A stretch of DNA of 64,000 bases. Source: Sphingomonas echinoides. GTDB lineage: Bacteria > Pseudomonadota > Alphaproteobacteria > Sphingomonadales > Sphingomonadaceae. Location of the stretch: the NCBI RefSeq assembly GCF_029623395.1, contig NZ_JAPYKK010000013.1:1-64000 (forward strand). The letters run 5' to 3'. Positions 1-8,748 of the stretch are shown here, one piece after another. How positions within the stretch are numbered: position 1 is the stretch's first letter; the number at the start of each line of letters is the position of its first letter. Under the pieces are notes generated by a model that did no database searches, was not told the origin of the DNA, and saw nothing but the letters and a program-made list of their open reading frames with translations. The position numbers were made by a program, and so were the translations under genes.

Positions 1-546
1 CCGCCAGCCGCGCCGGTGGTTCCGCCTGCCCAAGCCCCAGCGGCGCAACCCGGCGTCCCGCCCCCCGCCATCGCCTCACCGCGCCGGACGATCGATGCCG
101 GCACCGCGCGCGCGGCGGTCATCGGGCGCGATGTCGCGCTGGCGATCGCGCGCCATGCCAAAAGCGACGGCGGGAATACGCTGACGATCCGGCTCGATCC
201 GGTCGAACTCGGGCGAGTCGAGGTGCGGATGCAGATCGACGCAACCGGCAAGCTGACCGCCACTGTCTCCGCCGAGCACGCGAGCGCGCTCGACCTGTTG
301 CGGCGCGATTCCGCCATGCTCGCGCAAACGCTGTCGCAAGCCGGGGTGCAGGCCGACGCCGGCAGTTTCCGCTTCGACACCCAATCCGGCGGCAACGGTG
401 CGGGTCCCGGCAGCGGCAGCGAGCGCGGATGGGTCTTCGCCGCCCCATCGCGCAGCGCCGACGACGAACCGGACGACAGCCGCAGCGCGCCGTCCCCCAC
501 ACGCCCGGGCCTGCGCGCCAGCGGGCGGATCAACCTCGTAGCTTGA
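1..546 (+). CDS. fliK: Flagellar hook-length control protein FliK, C-terminal part (5' end outside window)
   Basis: The reading frame is open from base 1, so the gene begins upstream of the window; the visible part is about 181 codons. It starts with a Pro/Ala-rich linker and then carries the FliK C-terminal domain (Flg_hook), recognisable from LTIRLDPVELGRVEVRM and the following amphipathic LRRDSAMLAQTLSQAG segment. This domain contacts FlhB and switches the export substrate from hook to filament proteins. A Gly/Ser-rich tail ends 10 bp before flgD, so the two genes are very likely one operon. The N-terminal ruler region cannot be judged. Confidence 0.88.
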   Translation, partial: PPAAPVVPPAQAPAAQPGVPPPAIASPRRTIDAGTARAAVIGRDVALAIARHAKSDGGNTLTIRLDPVELGRVEVRMQIDATGKLTATVSAEHASALDLLRRDSAMLAQTLSQAGVQADAGSFRFDTQSGGNGAGPGSGSERGWVFAAPSRSADDEPDDSRSAPSPTRPGLRASGRINLVA

Positions 547-556
547 GGACGCCCCG

Positions 557-1225
557 ATGACCACGACCACCGCCGCCACCGCCGCCGCAACCACCCCAAC
601 GGCACCATCGTCCGCGCTGACGAAGCTGACCAACGACTCGACCACGTTCCTGAAGTTGCTGACGACGCAAATGCAGAATCAGGACCCGCTCAAGCCGATG
701 GACACCTCCGAATATACCCAGCAACTCGTCCAGTTCTCGCAAGTCGAACAGTCGATCCAGCAAAACCAGTCGCTGAAGGACATCCTTGCCAAACTGTCGT
801 CCGCGGATCTGTCCAACGCCGCCGCGCTGATCGGCCATGTCGCGAGTTTCGACAGCAGCATCGCTGGGCTGGGTTCGACCGGCGACGCCACTTGGCGCTT
901 CGCCGCCGACCGGACGCCGCAAACGATGCTCGCGACGATCAGCGACGCCAACGGCAATACGGTCACGACGCAGCCGGTCGATCCCGCAAGCGGACAGGTC
1001 CGCTGGAACGGCACCGACAGCCACGGCGCACGTGCCCCGAACGGTACCTATACCTTGTCGCTCACTGCAACCGATGCCGCCGGGTCGAGTATTCCGGTGA
1101 CGATCGCGGCGGAAGGCATGGTGAGCGAGGTATCCGTCGAAAACGGCAAGCTGACATTACTGGCGAATGGTCAGCACTACGCCGCCGACAGCCTCGCGCG
1201 TCTTGCGGCGACCAGTGGAGCTTAG
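557..1225 (+). CDS. flgD: Flagellar hook assembly scaffold FlgD
   Basis: 222 residues, a normal length. The N-terminus holds the FlgD export and capping signature (FLKLLTTQMQNQDPLKPMD, followed by QLVQFSQVEQS). The C-terminal half (about residues 110-200) fits the FlgD Ig/tudor-like domain (AADRTPQTM..., GQVRWNGTDSHG, NGTYTLSLTATD). FlgD caps the growing hook and helps polymerise FlgE. A GAGG ribosome binding site precedes the ATG and fliK ends 10 bp upstream. flgE, which usually follows, is not here: a 0.3-kb gap and a GGDEF-EAL gene follow instead. Confidence 0.95.
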   Translation: MTTTTAATAAATTPTAPSSALTKLTNDSTTFLKLLTTQMQNQDPLKPMDTSEYTQQLVQFSQVEQSIQQNQSLKDILAKLSSADLSNAAALIGHVASFDSSIAGLGSTGDATWRFAADRTPQTMLATISDANGNTVTTQPVDPASGQVRWNGTDSHGARAPNGTYTLSLTATDAAGSSIPVTIAAEGMVSEVSVENGKLTLLANGQHYAADSLARLAATSGA

Positions 1226-1547
1226 ACCTCCTCCGAATAGCTTACACTGTTCGTATCATAGATTTGCACTCTTTCGATCCGTATACATCGGGTGCGTCTT
1301 CGCTGTTCCCCTGTCTCCAGCACATATTGGCCGATCGTGATCATGTGGTCCGTAAAATCCGACGGAAAAAGGCTGTCCGGCCAATCCCCGCGCGATCCCG
1401 CACCGGACGACGGCCTTTGGCGACTCCGGCGCGAACCGGTGCCGCAACGACGGCTCCGGCACCGCCGTAGTCGCACCCGGCCACGGCCATGAAAACAGGA
1501 CGTTAACGCCTATCGTTTAGCGGAATATGTGTCGGGGGTTTTTCGCA
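1226..1547 (+). other. Intergenic region between flgD and the GGDEF-EAL gene
   Basis: About 320 bp without a convincing gene. The only structure noted is CGCCTATCGTTTAGCGG near 1507-1523, which weakly resembles the CCTAT-containing element seen before the motility operons and also a CCTATTTTAGCGG stretch at 35407-35419 upstream of flaF. It may hold the promoter of the downstream c-di-GMP gene. No terminator with a T-tract was found after flgD. Confidence 0.4.
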
Positions 1548-3530
1548 ATGCCGTTTTCCAGGATCCATCTGCCGCCGGGCGAGCAACCGCTGGTCGTCGC
1601 GACGCTGCTGCACTTCCGCCGGCAAGTCCCGTGGATGTACACACTGCTGATCATCAACGCGGTTGCGTTGGCCTATACGCATGCGAACCTCGCCCCGCGG
1701 TGGCTGACCCACGCCATTCCGGCGATGCTGATCCTGCTGATCGCCTCGCGCCTGTTCCGCTGGCTGATGCCGCCGACCCCCGACATGCTCACCGAAAACG
1801 GGGCACAGCGGGTGATCCGGCAGTCCACCATCCTCGGGTCGGTCATGGCGGTCGCGTTCGTCGCCTGGGCGCTGTCGCTGGGCGCCTATGGCGGCCCGTA
1901 TGAGCAAGGCCATGTCGTCGTGTTCGTCGGCACGACCGTACTGTGCTGCCTGTTCTGCCTGACGCACCTGCCCGGGGCCGCCGCCGCGGTCGGCACGCTC
2001 GTCAGCCTGCCGTTGGTGACCTATTGCCTGGTCAGCGGGAATCCGGTGTTCGTCGCGGTCGGCATCAATCTCGCGCTGGTCACCGTGGTGTTCCTCGTCA
2101 TCCTGCGGGATGCGCACAAGGTGTTCCAGGGCCTCGTCATGTCGCGCAATGCGCTGATCGTGGAGCGCCAGCAGGCGCAGCGGTTGAGCGACGAGAACCA
2201 GCAACTCGCGCATACCGACCCGCTGACCGGGCTCCCCAACCGCCGCTTCTTCTTCGGCGCGCTGGAAGCCTTACTGGCCGCACGCGGGACGGCGGCGGAT
2301 TCGGCGGAAGTGGCCCCCTTTTGCGTCGGCGTGCTCGATCTCGACCGGTTCAAGGCGATCAACGACACCTACGGCCACGTCTATGGCGATCGCCTGCTCG
2401 ATGCGATCGGGCATCGCCTGGCGTTGCGCGCGGGCGGCGCGGTGACGATCGCGCGGCTCGGTGGCGACGAATTCGGCGTGCTGTTCGACGGACCCGCCGA
2501 ACAGGCGGAACCCGCGATCGCGGCGCTGTGCGCAGCAATCCACACGCCCGTCGCGATCGACGGCATGGAAGTGACGCTCGGGTGTTCCGCAGGGATCGCG
2601 GTCTATCCCGAAGCGGGGACGACCGCGCACGCGCTGTTCGACCGGTCTGATTACGCCCTGTACCACGTCAAGGCGCACCATCGCGGCGGATGTGCGGTGT
2701 TCTCGCCCGAACAGGAAGCGCTGATCCGGGTCGAACAGCGCGTCGAGGCGGCGTTGCAGGTCGCCTCGCTCGAACGCGAGCTGGAGGTCCATTACCAGCC
2801 GATCTTCGACACGCGCTCGATGACGATCAGCAGCGTCGAGGCGCTCGCGCGGTGGCGGTCTCCGGTCCTCGGCGAGATTGCCCCCGCCACCTTCATCGCG
2901 GCGGCGGAACGCATGGGGATCATCAACCGGGTCACGCTGATCCTGTTCGGAAAGGCACTGGAAGGGCTGGCCGCGCTCCCCGATCCGATCGCCTTGTCGT
3001 TCAACCTGTCGGCCCAGGACCTGATGTCGCCCGCGACGATGCGCGAGATCGTCCGGATGATCGTGGCGACCAACGTCGCGCCGCGCCGGATCGTGTTCGA
3101 AGTCACCGAGACGTCGCTCGTCACCGACATGGCGACCGCACGCGAGGCGTTGCAGCGGTTGCGCAGCTTCGGCGTGCGCACCGCACTCGACGATTTCGGG
3201 ACGGGCTATTCGAGCCTGTGTTCGCTCCACGAACTCCCGCTCGACATTCTGAAGGTCGACCGCACCTTCGTTACCGGCATGGCGACCGGATCGGGCCGCA
3301 ACATGGTCTCGGCGATCCGCAACCTCGCACAGTCGCTGTCGCTCGAGTGCACGATGGAGGGGATCGAGACCGAAACCCAGCTGATCGAGATATCGCTCGC
3401 CGGCTACCGCTATGCGCAGGGGTTCCTGCTCGGCCGTCCGATGCCGATCGACGCGCTGTTGATGACGATGCGCGAGCAGACGATGCAACTGCCCGAAGCA
3501 ACGCGGCTCGGCGTGCGCGGCGCCGCATAA
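1548..3530 (+). CDS. Membrane-bound GGDEF-EAL cyclic-di-GMP protein
   Basis: About 660 residues. The first 180 residues contain several hydrophobic membrane segments, then a short coiled linker (VERQQAQRLSDENQQL), a GGDEF domain (LDLDRFKAINDTYGH; intact GGDEF near residue 305) and an EAL domain (VEALARW near 431; DDFGTGYSSL near 548; LKVDRTFV; EGIETE). Both catalytic signatures look intact, so it could make and/or degrade c-di-GMP; tandem proteins of this kind are often net phosphodiesterases (family knowledge, not shown here). Its position beside flagellar genes suggests a role in the motile/sessile switch. The ATG at 1548 has a G-rich Shine-Dalgarno-like stretch; an in-frame ATG at 1527 is an alternative. 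Confidence 0.9.
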   Translation: MPFSRIHLPPGEQPLVVATLLHFRRQVPWMYTLLIINAVALAYTHANLAPRWLTHAIPAMLILLIASRLFRWLMPPTPDMLTENGAQRVIRQSTILGSVMAVAFVAWALSLGAYGGPYEQGHVVVFVGTTVLCCLFCLTHLPGAAAAVGTLVSLPLVTYCLVSGNPVFVAVGINLALVTVVFLVILRDAHKVFQGLVMSRNALIVERQQAQRLSDENQQLAHTDPLTGLPNRRFFFGALEALLAARGTAADSAEVAPFCVGVLDLDRFKAINDTYGHVYGDRLLDAIGHRLALRAGGAVTIARLGGDEFGVLFDGPAEQAEPAIAALCAAIHTPVAIDGMEVTLGCSAGIAVYPEAGTTAHALFDRSDYALYHVKAHHRGGCAVFSPEQEALIRVEQRVEAALQVASLERELEVHYQPIFDTRSMTISSVEALARWRSPVLGEIAPATFIAAAERMGIINRVTLILFGKALEGLAALPDPIALSFNLSAQDLMSPATMREIVRMIVATNVAPRRIVFEVTETSLVTDMATAREALQRLRSFGVRTALDDFGTGYSSLCSLHELPLDILKVDRTFVTGMATGSGRNMVSAIRNLAQSLSLECTMEGIETETQLIEISLAGYRYAQGFLLGRPMPIDALLMTMREQTMQLPEATRLGVRGAA

Positions 3531-3683
3531 GGTCGAACTGGGCTGCCCCTACCCTCTGCCCCTTACTGTCGAACCGCATCGCGCCGACCGCAGCTGCGAC
3601 CCCCTTGTTCACTCCGAAAAGAGGGCCGTCAGCGCGCCTGATCGAAAGCCGCGCATTCTCCTGTTGCACCGCACCGACATTTT

Positions 3684-3691
3684 CGTATACG
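3684..3691. promoter_or_regulatory. Palindrome CGTATACG, candidate GntR operator
   Basis: CGTATACG lies 36 bp before the start of the DHDPS-family gene, followed by an AT-rich stretch (TTATATAA). FCD-class GntR regulators often bind palindromes with a GTATAC core, and a GntR gene of that class is third in this operon. Autoregulation is therefore likely, but this is inference from one site. Confidence 0.4.
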
Positions 3692-3726
3692 TTATATAAA
3701 GTTCAAGCGAGAAAGGTCGAGACGCA

Positions 3727-4659
3727 ATGTCGGTTGCATGGAAGGGTGTTTTTCCCGCGGTAACGACGCAGATCCGTGAAGACCTCTCGGTCGATTTGGC
3801 GGACACCCAGCGCGTCGTCGATGATCTCATCAAGGACGGCGTCACCGGCGTGATCGCGCTCGGAACGGTCGGCGAGAACAACTCGTTCGAATATGACGAA
3901 AAGGTCGAAGTGCTGACCGCAATCGTCGAGGCAGTCGCCGGGCGCGTGCCCGTCATCACCGGCGTTTCGGAATATGACACACGCCGCGCGGTGCGCTACG
4001 CCAAGGCCGCCGAAACCGCGGGCGCGGACGGGCTGATGCTGCTCCCGCCGATGGTCTATGTGCCCAAGCCGCACGAACTCGTCGCGCATTTCAAGGGCGT
4101 GGCGGACTCGGTCGGCCTGCCGATCATGCTCTACAACAATCCCCCGGCGTATCGGACACTGATCGACAATGACGTGCTTGCCGCCTTGGTCGATGTCGCC
4201 AACATCGTCGCGGTCAAGGAATCCGCCCCCGACACGCGCCGCTTCACCGATGTGAAGACCGCGTTCGGCGACCGCTACGTGCTGTTCGCCGGGCTCGACG
4301 ACGTCGCGCTCGAGGGGCTGTATCTCGGCGCGCAGGGCTGGGTCTCGGGCCTGACCAACGCCTTCCCGCGCGAATCGGTCGAGCTGGTCAACGCCTTCGC
4401 ACGCGGCGACCATGCCAAGGCGATGGAAATCTATCGCTGGTTCATGCCGCTCCTCCACCTCGATGCCGAGCATGACCTCGTCCAGTCGATCAAGCTCGCC
4501 GAGCAAGTGATGGGCCGCGGCTCCGAACGCGTCCTGCCGCCGCGCTACCCGCTGATCGGCGCACGCCGCGCCGAAGTGATCGCGATGGTCGAGAAGGCCG
4601 CCGCCACCCGTCCAACGCTTGCCCCCCCGGCACCCCTCGCGTCCCCTAAAGCCGCCTGA
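3727..4659 (+). CDS. DHDPS/NAL-family lyase, probable pyrroline-4-hydroxy-2-carboxylate deaminase
   Basis: 310 residues with the (beta/alpha)8 fold of the dihydrodipicolinate synthase/N-acetylneuraminate lyase family. The Schiff-base lysine is K164 in VAVKES, the catalytic tyrosine is Y136 in MLYNNPP, and the substrate loop is GTVGEN (residues 46-51). YNNPP in place of the usual YNVPGRT argues against lysine-biosynthetic DapA. The next gene is a 4-hydroxyproline epimerase, 12 bp downstream, so the likely reaction is deamination of delta1-pyrroline-4-hydroxy-2-carboxylate to 2-oxoglutarate semialdehyde. The C-terminus is Ala/Pro-rich. Substrate assignment is by context only. Confidence 0.8.
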   Translation: MSVAWKGVFPAVTTQIREDLSVDLADTQRVVDDLIKDGVTGVIALGTVGENNSFEYDEKVEVLTAIVEAVAGRVPVITGVSEYDTRRAVRYAKAAETAGADGLMLLPPMVYVPKPHELVAHFKGVADSVGLPIMLYNNPPAYRTLIDNDVLAALVDVANIVAVKESAPDTRRFTDVKTAFGDRYVLFAGLDDVALEGLYLGAQGWVSGLTNAFPRESVELVNAFARGDHAKAMEIYRWFMPLLHLDAEHDLVQSIKLAEQVMGRGSERVLPPRYPLIGARRAEVIAMVEKAAATRPTLAPPAPLASPKAA

Positions 4660-4671
4660 TAGCCTCCGCCG

Positions 4672-5670
4672 ATGCGCCATACCTTCTTCTGCATCGACGG
4701 CCACACTGCCGGAAACCCCGTCCGCCTCGTCGCGGGCGGGGCACCGCTCCTGAAGGGGGCCTCCATGTCGGAGCGGCGGCAGGATTTCATGACTCGCTTC
4801 GACTGGATCCGCACCGGGCTGTGCTTCGAACCGCGCGGGCATGACATGATGTCGGGCGGGTTCCTCTACCCGCCGACGCACGGCGATACCGACGTCGGCA
4901 TCCTCTTCATCGAGACGAGCGGTTGCCTGCCGATGTGCGGGCACGGTACGATCGGGATGGTGACGTTCGGGCTCGAACACGGGCTGATCCAGCCCGCCGA
5001 GCCGGGCCGATTGCGGATCGAAGTCCCTGCGGGCGTGATCGACGTCGCCTATGAGACGCAGGGTGACAAGGTCACCGCGGTGCGGATCACCAACGTCCCC
5101 GCCTATGTCGCGGCCAAGGGCATTCAGGTCGATGTCGACGGGATCGGCCCGCTGACGATCGACGTCGCCTACGGCGGCAATTATTACGCGATCATCGAGC
5201 CGCAGGGCGACTACACCGGGCTCGACGCGATCGGCGCGGCGCGCCTGATCGACCTCAGCGGCAAGATCCGCGACGCGGTGCGCGCGGTGTACGAACCCAT
5301 CCACCCGCTCGACCCGACGATCCGCGGCGTCAGCCATATCCTGTGGGCGGACGTCCCCCGCGGAGACGGCGCGGATGGCCGCAACGCCGTCTTCTACGGC
5401 GACAAGGCGATCGATCGCTCGCCCTGCGGGACCGGGACCTCGGCCCGGCTCGCGCATCTCGCCGACCAGGGCCGGCTCGCCCCCGGCGACCGTTTCGTCC
5501 ACGAAAGCTATATCGGCAGCCGCTTCATCGGCCGGGTTGAGGCAGCGACCACGCTTGGCGACCAGGCCGCGATCATTCCGTCGATCGAGGGATCGGCGAT
5601 TGCCACCGGCTTCAACACGATCTGGATTGATCGCAGCGATCCGTTCTGGGAAGGTTTCCAGGTTACGTGA
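4672..5670 (+). CDS. Proline racemase family, probable 4-hydroxyproline 2-epimerase
   Basis: 332 residues. Both catalytic cysteines of the family are present: C89 in MCGHGTIG and C252 in SPCGTGTSA. The Cys/Cys pair is that of racemases/epimerases; trans-3-hydroxyproline dehydratases have Thr at the second site. With the upstream DHDPS-family deaminase this indicates conversion of trans-4-hydroxy-L-proline to cis-4-hydroxy-D-proline. The start 12 bp after the previous stop makes an operon. The D-hydroxyproline dehydrogenase and semialdehyde dehydrogenase that complete the route are not adjacent. Proline racemase activity is a less likely alternative. Confidence 0.85.
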   Translation: MRHTFFCIDGHTAGNPVRLVAGGAPLLKGASMSERRQDFMTRFDWIRTGLCFEPRGHDMMSGGFLYPPTHGDTDVGILFIETSGCLPMCGHGTIGMVTFGLEHGLIQPAEPGRLRIEVPAGVIDVAYETQGDKVTAVRITNVPAYVAAKGIQVDVDGIGPLTIDVAYGGNYYAIIEPQGDYTGLDAIGAARLIDLSGKIRDAVRAVYEPIHPLDPTIRGVSHILWADVPRGDGADGRNAVFYGDKAIDRSPCGTGTSARLAHLADQGRLAPGDRFVHESYIGSRFIGRVEAATTLGDQAAIIPSIEGSAIATGFNTIWIDRSDPFWEGFQVT

Positions 5671-5719
5671 GCCGCGGCGTCGCCAGCAGCTTCGTCCCTT
5701 CCATCGGAGCTGACCGTTC

Positions 5720-6373
5720 ATGAGCATCGTCGTCCGCACTCTGTCCGAACAGGTGTTCGAGATCGTCCGCGAGCAGATCGTTACCGGAAAGCTCGCCGGC
5801 CACACCCCGATCCGCCAGGACGCGCTGGCGAGCGAACTCGGCGTCAGCAAGATTCCGCTGCGCGAAGCGCTCGCGCGGCTCGAACAGGAAGGGCTGCTGA
5901 CCAGCCATCCCAATCGCGGCTATGCGGTCCAGCCGATGTCGGCGGCCGAAGCCGACGACATCTTCGCGCTGCGCCTCAGCATCGAACCCGCCGCCGCTGC
6001 CTATGCCGCCACCGTCGCCACCGAAGCGGACCACGCGATCGCGCAGAGTGCCTTCGAGGAACTCGACAGCGCCGCGAGCGACCGGCTTGCCGAAGTCGCG
6101 ATTCGCAACCGTGTGTTCCATACCGCGCTCGTCCGCCCGGGGCGCCGGTTGCTCACCACGCAAATGGTCGAGCGGCTTGCGATCCTCGCCGAACGCTATG
6201 TCGTCGCGCACCTCCAGCCCGCCGGGCGCGAGGATCGCGCGCATCTCGAACATCGTGGGTTGCTGGATGCCTGGCTCGCTCGCGATCAGGCGCTGATGAC
6301 GACGTTGCTCGCAAGCCACATCCAGTCGACGCTGACCGATCTCCGGGGCCAGCTCGGCACCCAAACGAACTGA
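5720..6373 (+). CDS. GntR-family transcriptional regulator (FCD class)
   Basis: 217 residues. An N-terminal winged helix-turn-helix (IRQDALASELGVSKIPLREALARLEQEGLL, here in pieces: DALASELGVS and PLREALARL) is followed by an all-helical FCD ligand domain from about residue 75 (ADDIFALRLSIEP). This class senses small carboxylates or amino-acid derivatives. Lying between the hydroxyproline enzymes and a permease, it probably represses the operon until the substrate is present, with the CGTATACG palindrome at 3684 as a candidate site. Confidence 0.88.
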   Translation: MSIVVRTLSEQVFEIVREQIVTGKLAGHTPIRQDALASELGVSKIPLREALARLEQEGLLTSHPNRGYAVQPMSAAEADDIFALRLSIEPAAAAYAATVATEADHAIAQSAFEELDSAASDRLAEVAIRNRVFHTALVRPGRRLLTTQMVERLAILAERYVVAHLQPAGREDRAHLEHRGLLDAWLARDQALMTTLLASHIQSTLTDLRGQLGTQTN

Positions 6374-6385
6374 CGGAGACTGGGG

Positions 6386-7810
6386 ATGGGGACTATGTTC
6401 GGACCGCGCAAATCATTTGAGTCCCCCGTTTCCGACAAACATAGCCTCGCCAAGACGTTGAGCTGGCCGCATCTGATCGCGCTCGGCGTCGGCGCGATCG
6501 TGGGCACCGGAATCTATACGCTGGTCGGCGTGGGGGCCGAACGCGCCGGGCCCGCCGTCATTCTCGCCTTCGTCATCTGCGGGATCGTCTGCGGGTGCGC
6601 GGCGCTCGCCTATACCGAACTCGCCACGCTGATCCCGGCGGCGGGCAGCGCCTATACGTTCAGCTATACAGCCCTCGGGGAGACCGTCGCCTGGGTCGTC
6701 GGGTGGAGCCTGATCCTCGAATATTCGCTCGCCTGCTCGACCGTCGCGGTCGGCTGGTCGGGCTATCTGGTCGGCTGGATCGAGGCGGCGGGGGTGCATT
6801 TGCCACACGCGCTGCTGGTCGGGCCGCATGGCGGCGGGCTGATCAACTTGCCCGCGGTCGGGGTCGCGCTCGCGGTGATGGGGATGCTGATCCTCGGCAC
6901 GCGGCAGAGCGCGACGCTCAACATCATTCTCGTCGTCATCAAGCTCGTCGCGCTCACGCTGTTCGTGATCTACGCGCTGCCCGCGTTCAACAGCGCGAAC
7001 CTCCACCCGTTCATGCCCTACGGCTTCGGCTCGGTCGAAAGCGGCGGGCACAAGCGCGGGGTGATGGCGGCGGCGGCAATCGTGTTCTTCGCCTTCTACG
7101 GCTTCGATGCGGTCGCGACCTCGGCGGAGGAGACCAAGAACCCCAAGCGCGACCTGACGATCGGGATCGTCGGCTCGATGCTGGTCTGCACGGTGATTTA
7201 CATGGCGGTCGCGATCACCGCGATCGGCGCGCTCCCCTTCACCGCGCTCGCCAATTCGCCCGAGCCGCTCGCCTTGGTGCTGCGCCAGCTGGGCGAGCCG
7301 TTCGCGGCGCAGCTGATCGCGCTGGCGGCGGTGATCGCGCTGCCGTCGGTCATCCTGGTGATGATGTACGGGCAGAGCCGGATATTCTTCGTGATGGCCC
7401 GCGATGGCCTGCTCCCGCGCGGGCTCGCGACGGTGAGCAAGCGCACCGGCTCGCCGACGCTGATCACGCTGCTCACCGGCCTGTCGATCGCCGCGGTCGC
7501 GGGCTTCTTCCGGCTCGACGAGATTGCCGAGCTGGCGAATGCGGGGACGCTGATTGCGTTCATCTCGGTCGGTGTGTGCCTAATCGTGCTCCGCCGTACC
7601 GCGCCGCTGATGCCGCGCGTGTTCCGCTGCCCGGCGGCGTATGTCGTGGGGACGCTGACCGTGCTGGGCTGCCTGTATCTGCTCGCGAGCCTGCCGACAT
7701 CGACTCTGGTGCGCTTCGTCGGGTGGAACGTGATCGGGCTGGCGCTGTATTTCATCTACGGCCGTCGCCAGAGCAACATCGCAAAGCACGGCGCAGCGGC
7801 CGCGATCTGA
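6386..7810 (+). CDS. APC-superfamily amino acid permease (CAT-like)
   Basis: 474 residues with about 12 hydrophobic segments. The first carries the APC signature (GVGAIVGTGIYTLVG) and TM3-4 contain ELATLIPAAGSAYTF, close to cationic amino-acid transporter/YfnA-type permeases. It starts 12 bp after the GntR gene and closes the operon, so it is the probable uptake system for hydroxyproline or proline. An ATG three codons in (MFGPRK) is an alternative start. Substrate is inferred from neighbours. Confidence 0.85.
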   Translation: MGTMFGPRKSFESPVSDKHSLAKTLSWPHLIALGVGAIVGTGIYTLVGVGAERAGPAVILAFVICGIVCGCAALAYTELATLIPAAGSAYTFSYTALGETVAWVVGWSLILEYSLACSTVAVGWSGYLVGWIEAAGVHLPHALLVGPHGGGLINLPAVGVALAVMGMLILGTRQSATLNIILVVIKLVALTLFVIYALPAFNSANLHPFMPYGFGSVESGGHKRGVMAAAAIVFFAFYGFDAVATSAEETKNPKRDLTIGIVGSMLVCTVIYMAVAITAIGALPFTALANSPEPLALVLRQLGEPFAAQLIALAAVIALPSVILVMMYGQSRIFFVMARDGLLPRGLATVSKRTGSPTLITLLTGLSIAAVAGFFRLDEIAELANAGTLIAFISVGVCLIVLRRTAPLMPRVFRCPAAYVVGTLTVLGCLYLLASLPTSTLVRFVGWNVIGLALYFIYGRRQSNIAKHGAAAAI

Positions 7811-7815
7811 CCCGT

Positions 7816-7835
7816 GCTCCGGCGCAAGCCGGAGC
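7816..7835 (+). terminator. Hairpin directly after the permease stop codon
   Basis: GCTCCGGC-GCAA-GCCGGAGC forms a perfect 8-bp stem with a GNRA tetraloop 5 bp after the permease stop. There is no clear T-tract, so it may be a weak terminator, an mRNA-stabilising hairpin, or part of a dispersed repeat. Confidence 0.4.
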
Positions 7836-7871
7836 CCAGGGTTACTGAGGACCGCGCTCACCCCACACGCC

Positions 7872-7963
7872 CGTCATCCTGAACTCGTTTCAGGATCCAG
7901 CCCTCCACGAGTCCGGACCAAGCCCGCCGCACGGTGGATGCTGAAACAAGTTCAGCATGACGG
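7872..7963. repeat. 92-bp palindromic REP-like repeat, copy 1
   Basis: Two inverted arms of about 27 bp (CGTCATCCTGAACTCGTTTC... and ...GAAACAAGTTCAGCATGACG) flank a variable centre. A second copy of identical overall length lies at 13605-13696. The element resembles dispersed palindromic repeats common in alphaproteobacterial intergenic regions. It sits in the gap between the permease and the TRIC-like gene. Confidence 0.75.
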
Positions 7964-8028
7964 CAGAAGGGGAGAGGCGAGCGCCAAGAACGATTCCGTT
8001 TCCTTGCAATAGCGACTAGGCCAGCCCC

Positions 8029-8658
8029 ATGCCCGCGCAATTCCCCTGGCAATTCGGCTCAGTCCTTCCGTGGCTCGACCTGTTCGGGATCGCCGTGTTC
8101 GCGATCACCGGCGCGCTCGCCGCGATCCGGCACCGCCAGACGCTCGTCACCGCGACCTTCTTCGCGCTCATCACCGGCACCGGCGGCGGATCGGTGCGCG
8201 ATCTGCTGATCGGCGCGCCGGTGTTCTGGGTGCATGACCGACTCGTCGCGGGAACGTGCCTCGCGGTCGCGGTGCTGGTGTGGACGACCCCGCAACGCTG
8301 GTGGAAGGGCACCGCGCTCGACTGGCTCGATGCGGTGGGCCTCGCGGCCTACGCGGTGTTCGGCGCGGCGAAGGCGCTCGCGTTCGGCATCCCCCCCGTC
8401 CCCGCCGCGCTGATGGGCGTGGTGACGGCATGCATCGGCGGCGTCATCCGCGACGTGCTCGCAGGCGAACCGTCGATCCTGATGCGACCGGAATTGTACG
8501 TGACCGCGGCGGCGCTGGCGGCGGGGCTGTATGTCGCGCTGGTGATGGTGGGGGTATCCCCCAACCTCGCCGCCCCGATCGCCGCAGCCTGCGGATTCGC
8601 GCTGCGCGCGGCGGCGATCCGCTTCAAGCTCGCGCTCCCCGCCTATGGCGACCGCTAG
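8029..8658 (+). CDS. Trimeric intracellular cation channel (TRIC/UPF0126) family membrane protein
   Basis: 209 residues, about seven membrane helices in two related halves. Each half has the UPF0126 pattern: DLFGIAVFAITGALAA followed by TGTGGGSVRDLLIG, and the second DAVGLAAYAVFGA followed by TACIGGVIRDVLAG. The twin Gly-rich GGGxxRD motifs are typical of the TRIC-type fold; some members transport glycine. It is a single gene, with uvrA starting 90 bp downstream and its SOS box between them. Confidence 0.85.
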   Translation: MPAQFPWQFGSVLPWLDLFGIAVFAITGALAAIRHRQTLVTATFFALITGTGGGSVRDLLIGAPVFWVHDRLVAGTCLAVAVLVWTTPQRWWKGTALDWLDAVGLAAYAVFGAAKALAFGIPPVPAALMGVVTACIGGVIRDVLAGEPSILMRPELYVTAAALAAGLYVALVMVGVSPNLAAPIAAACGFALRAAAIRFKLALPAYGDR

Positions 8659-8726
8659 GCCGTTTCCTGCGGAACCCTCGTAACCGGCCGCGCGCTTTCC
8701 TATTTCCCTATCTGGCGCTCCCATCA

Positions 8727-8741
8727 GAACAGAAGTAGAAC
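8727..8741 (+). promoter_or_regulatory. LexA (SOS) box upstream of uvrA
   Basis: GAAC-N7-GAAC (GAACAGAAGTAGAAC) matches exactly the direct-repeat LexA box of alphaproteobacteria (GTTC-N7-GTTC on the other strand). It ends 7 bp before the uvrA ATG, a position suited to repression. uvrA is a classic SOS gene, which supports the assignment. Confidence 0.8.
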
Positions 8742-8748
8742 TCGCCTT

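Noticed and set aside
3703..5913. A 736-codon open frame on the minus strand
   Set aside because: It is antisense to three well supported genes (deaminase, epimerase, GntR) and its Arg/Asp-rich translation has no family pattern; such shadow frames are common in GC-rich DNA.
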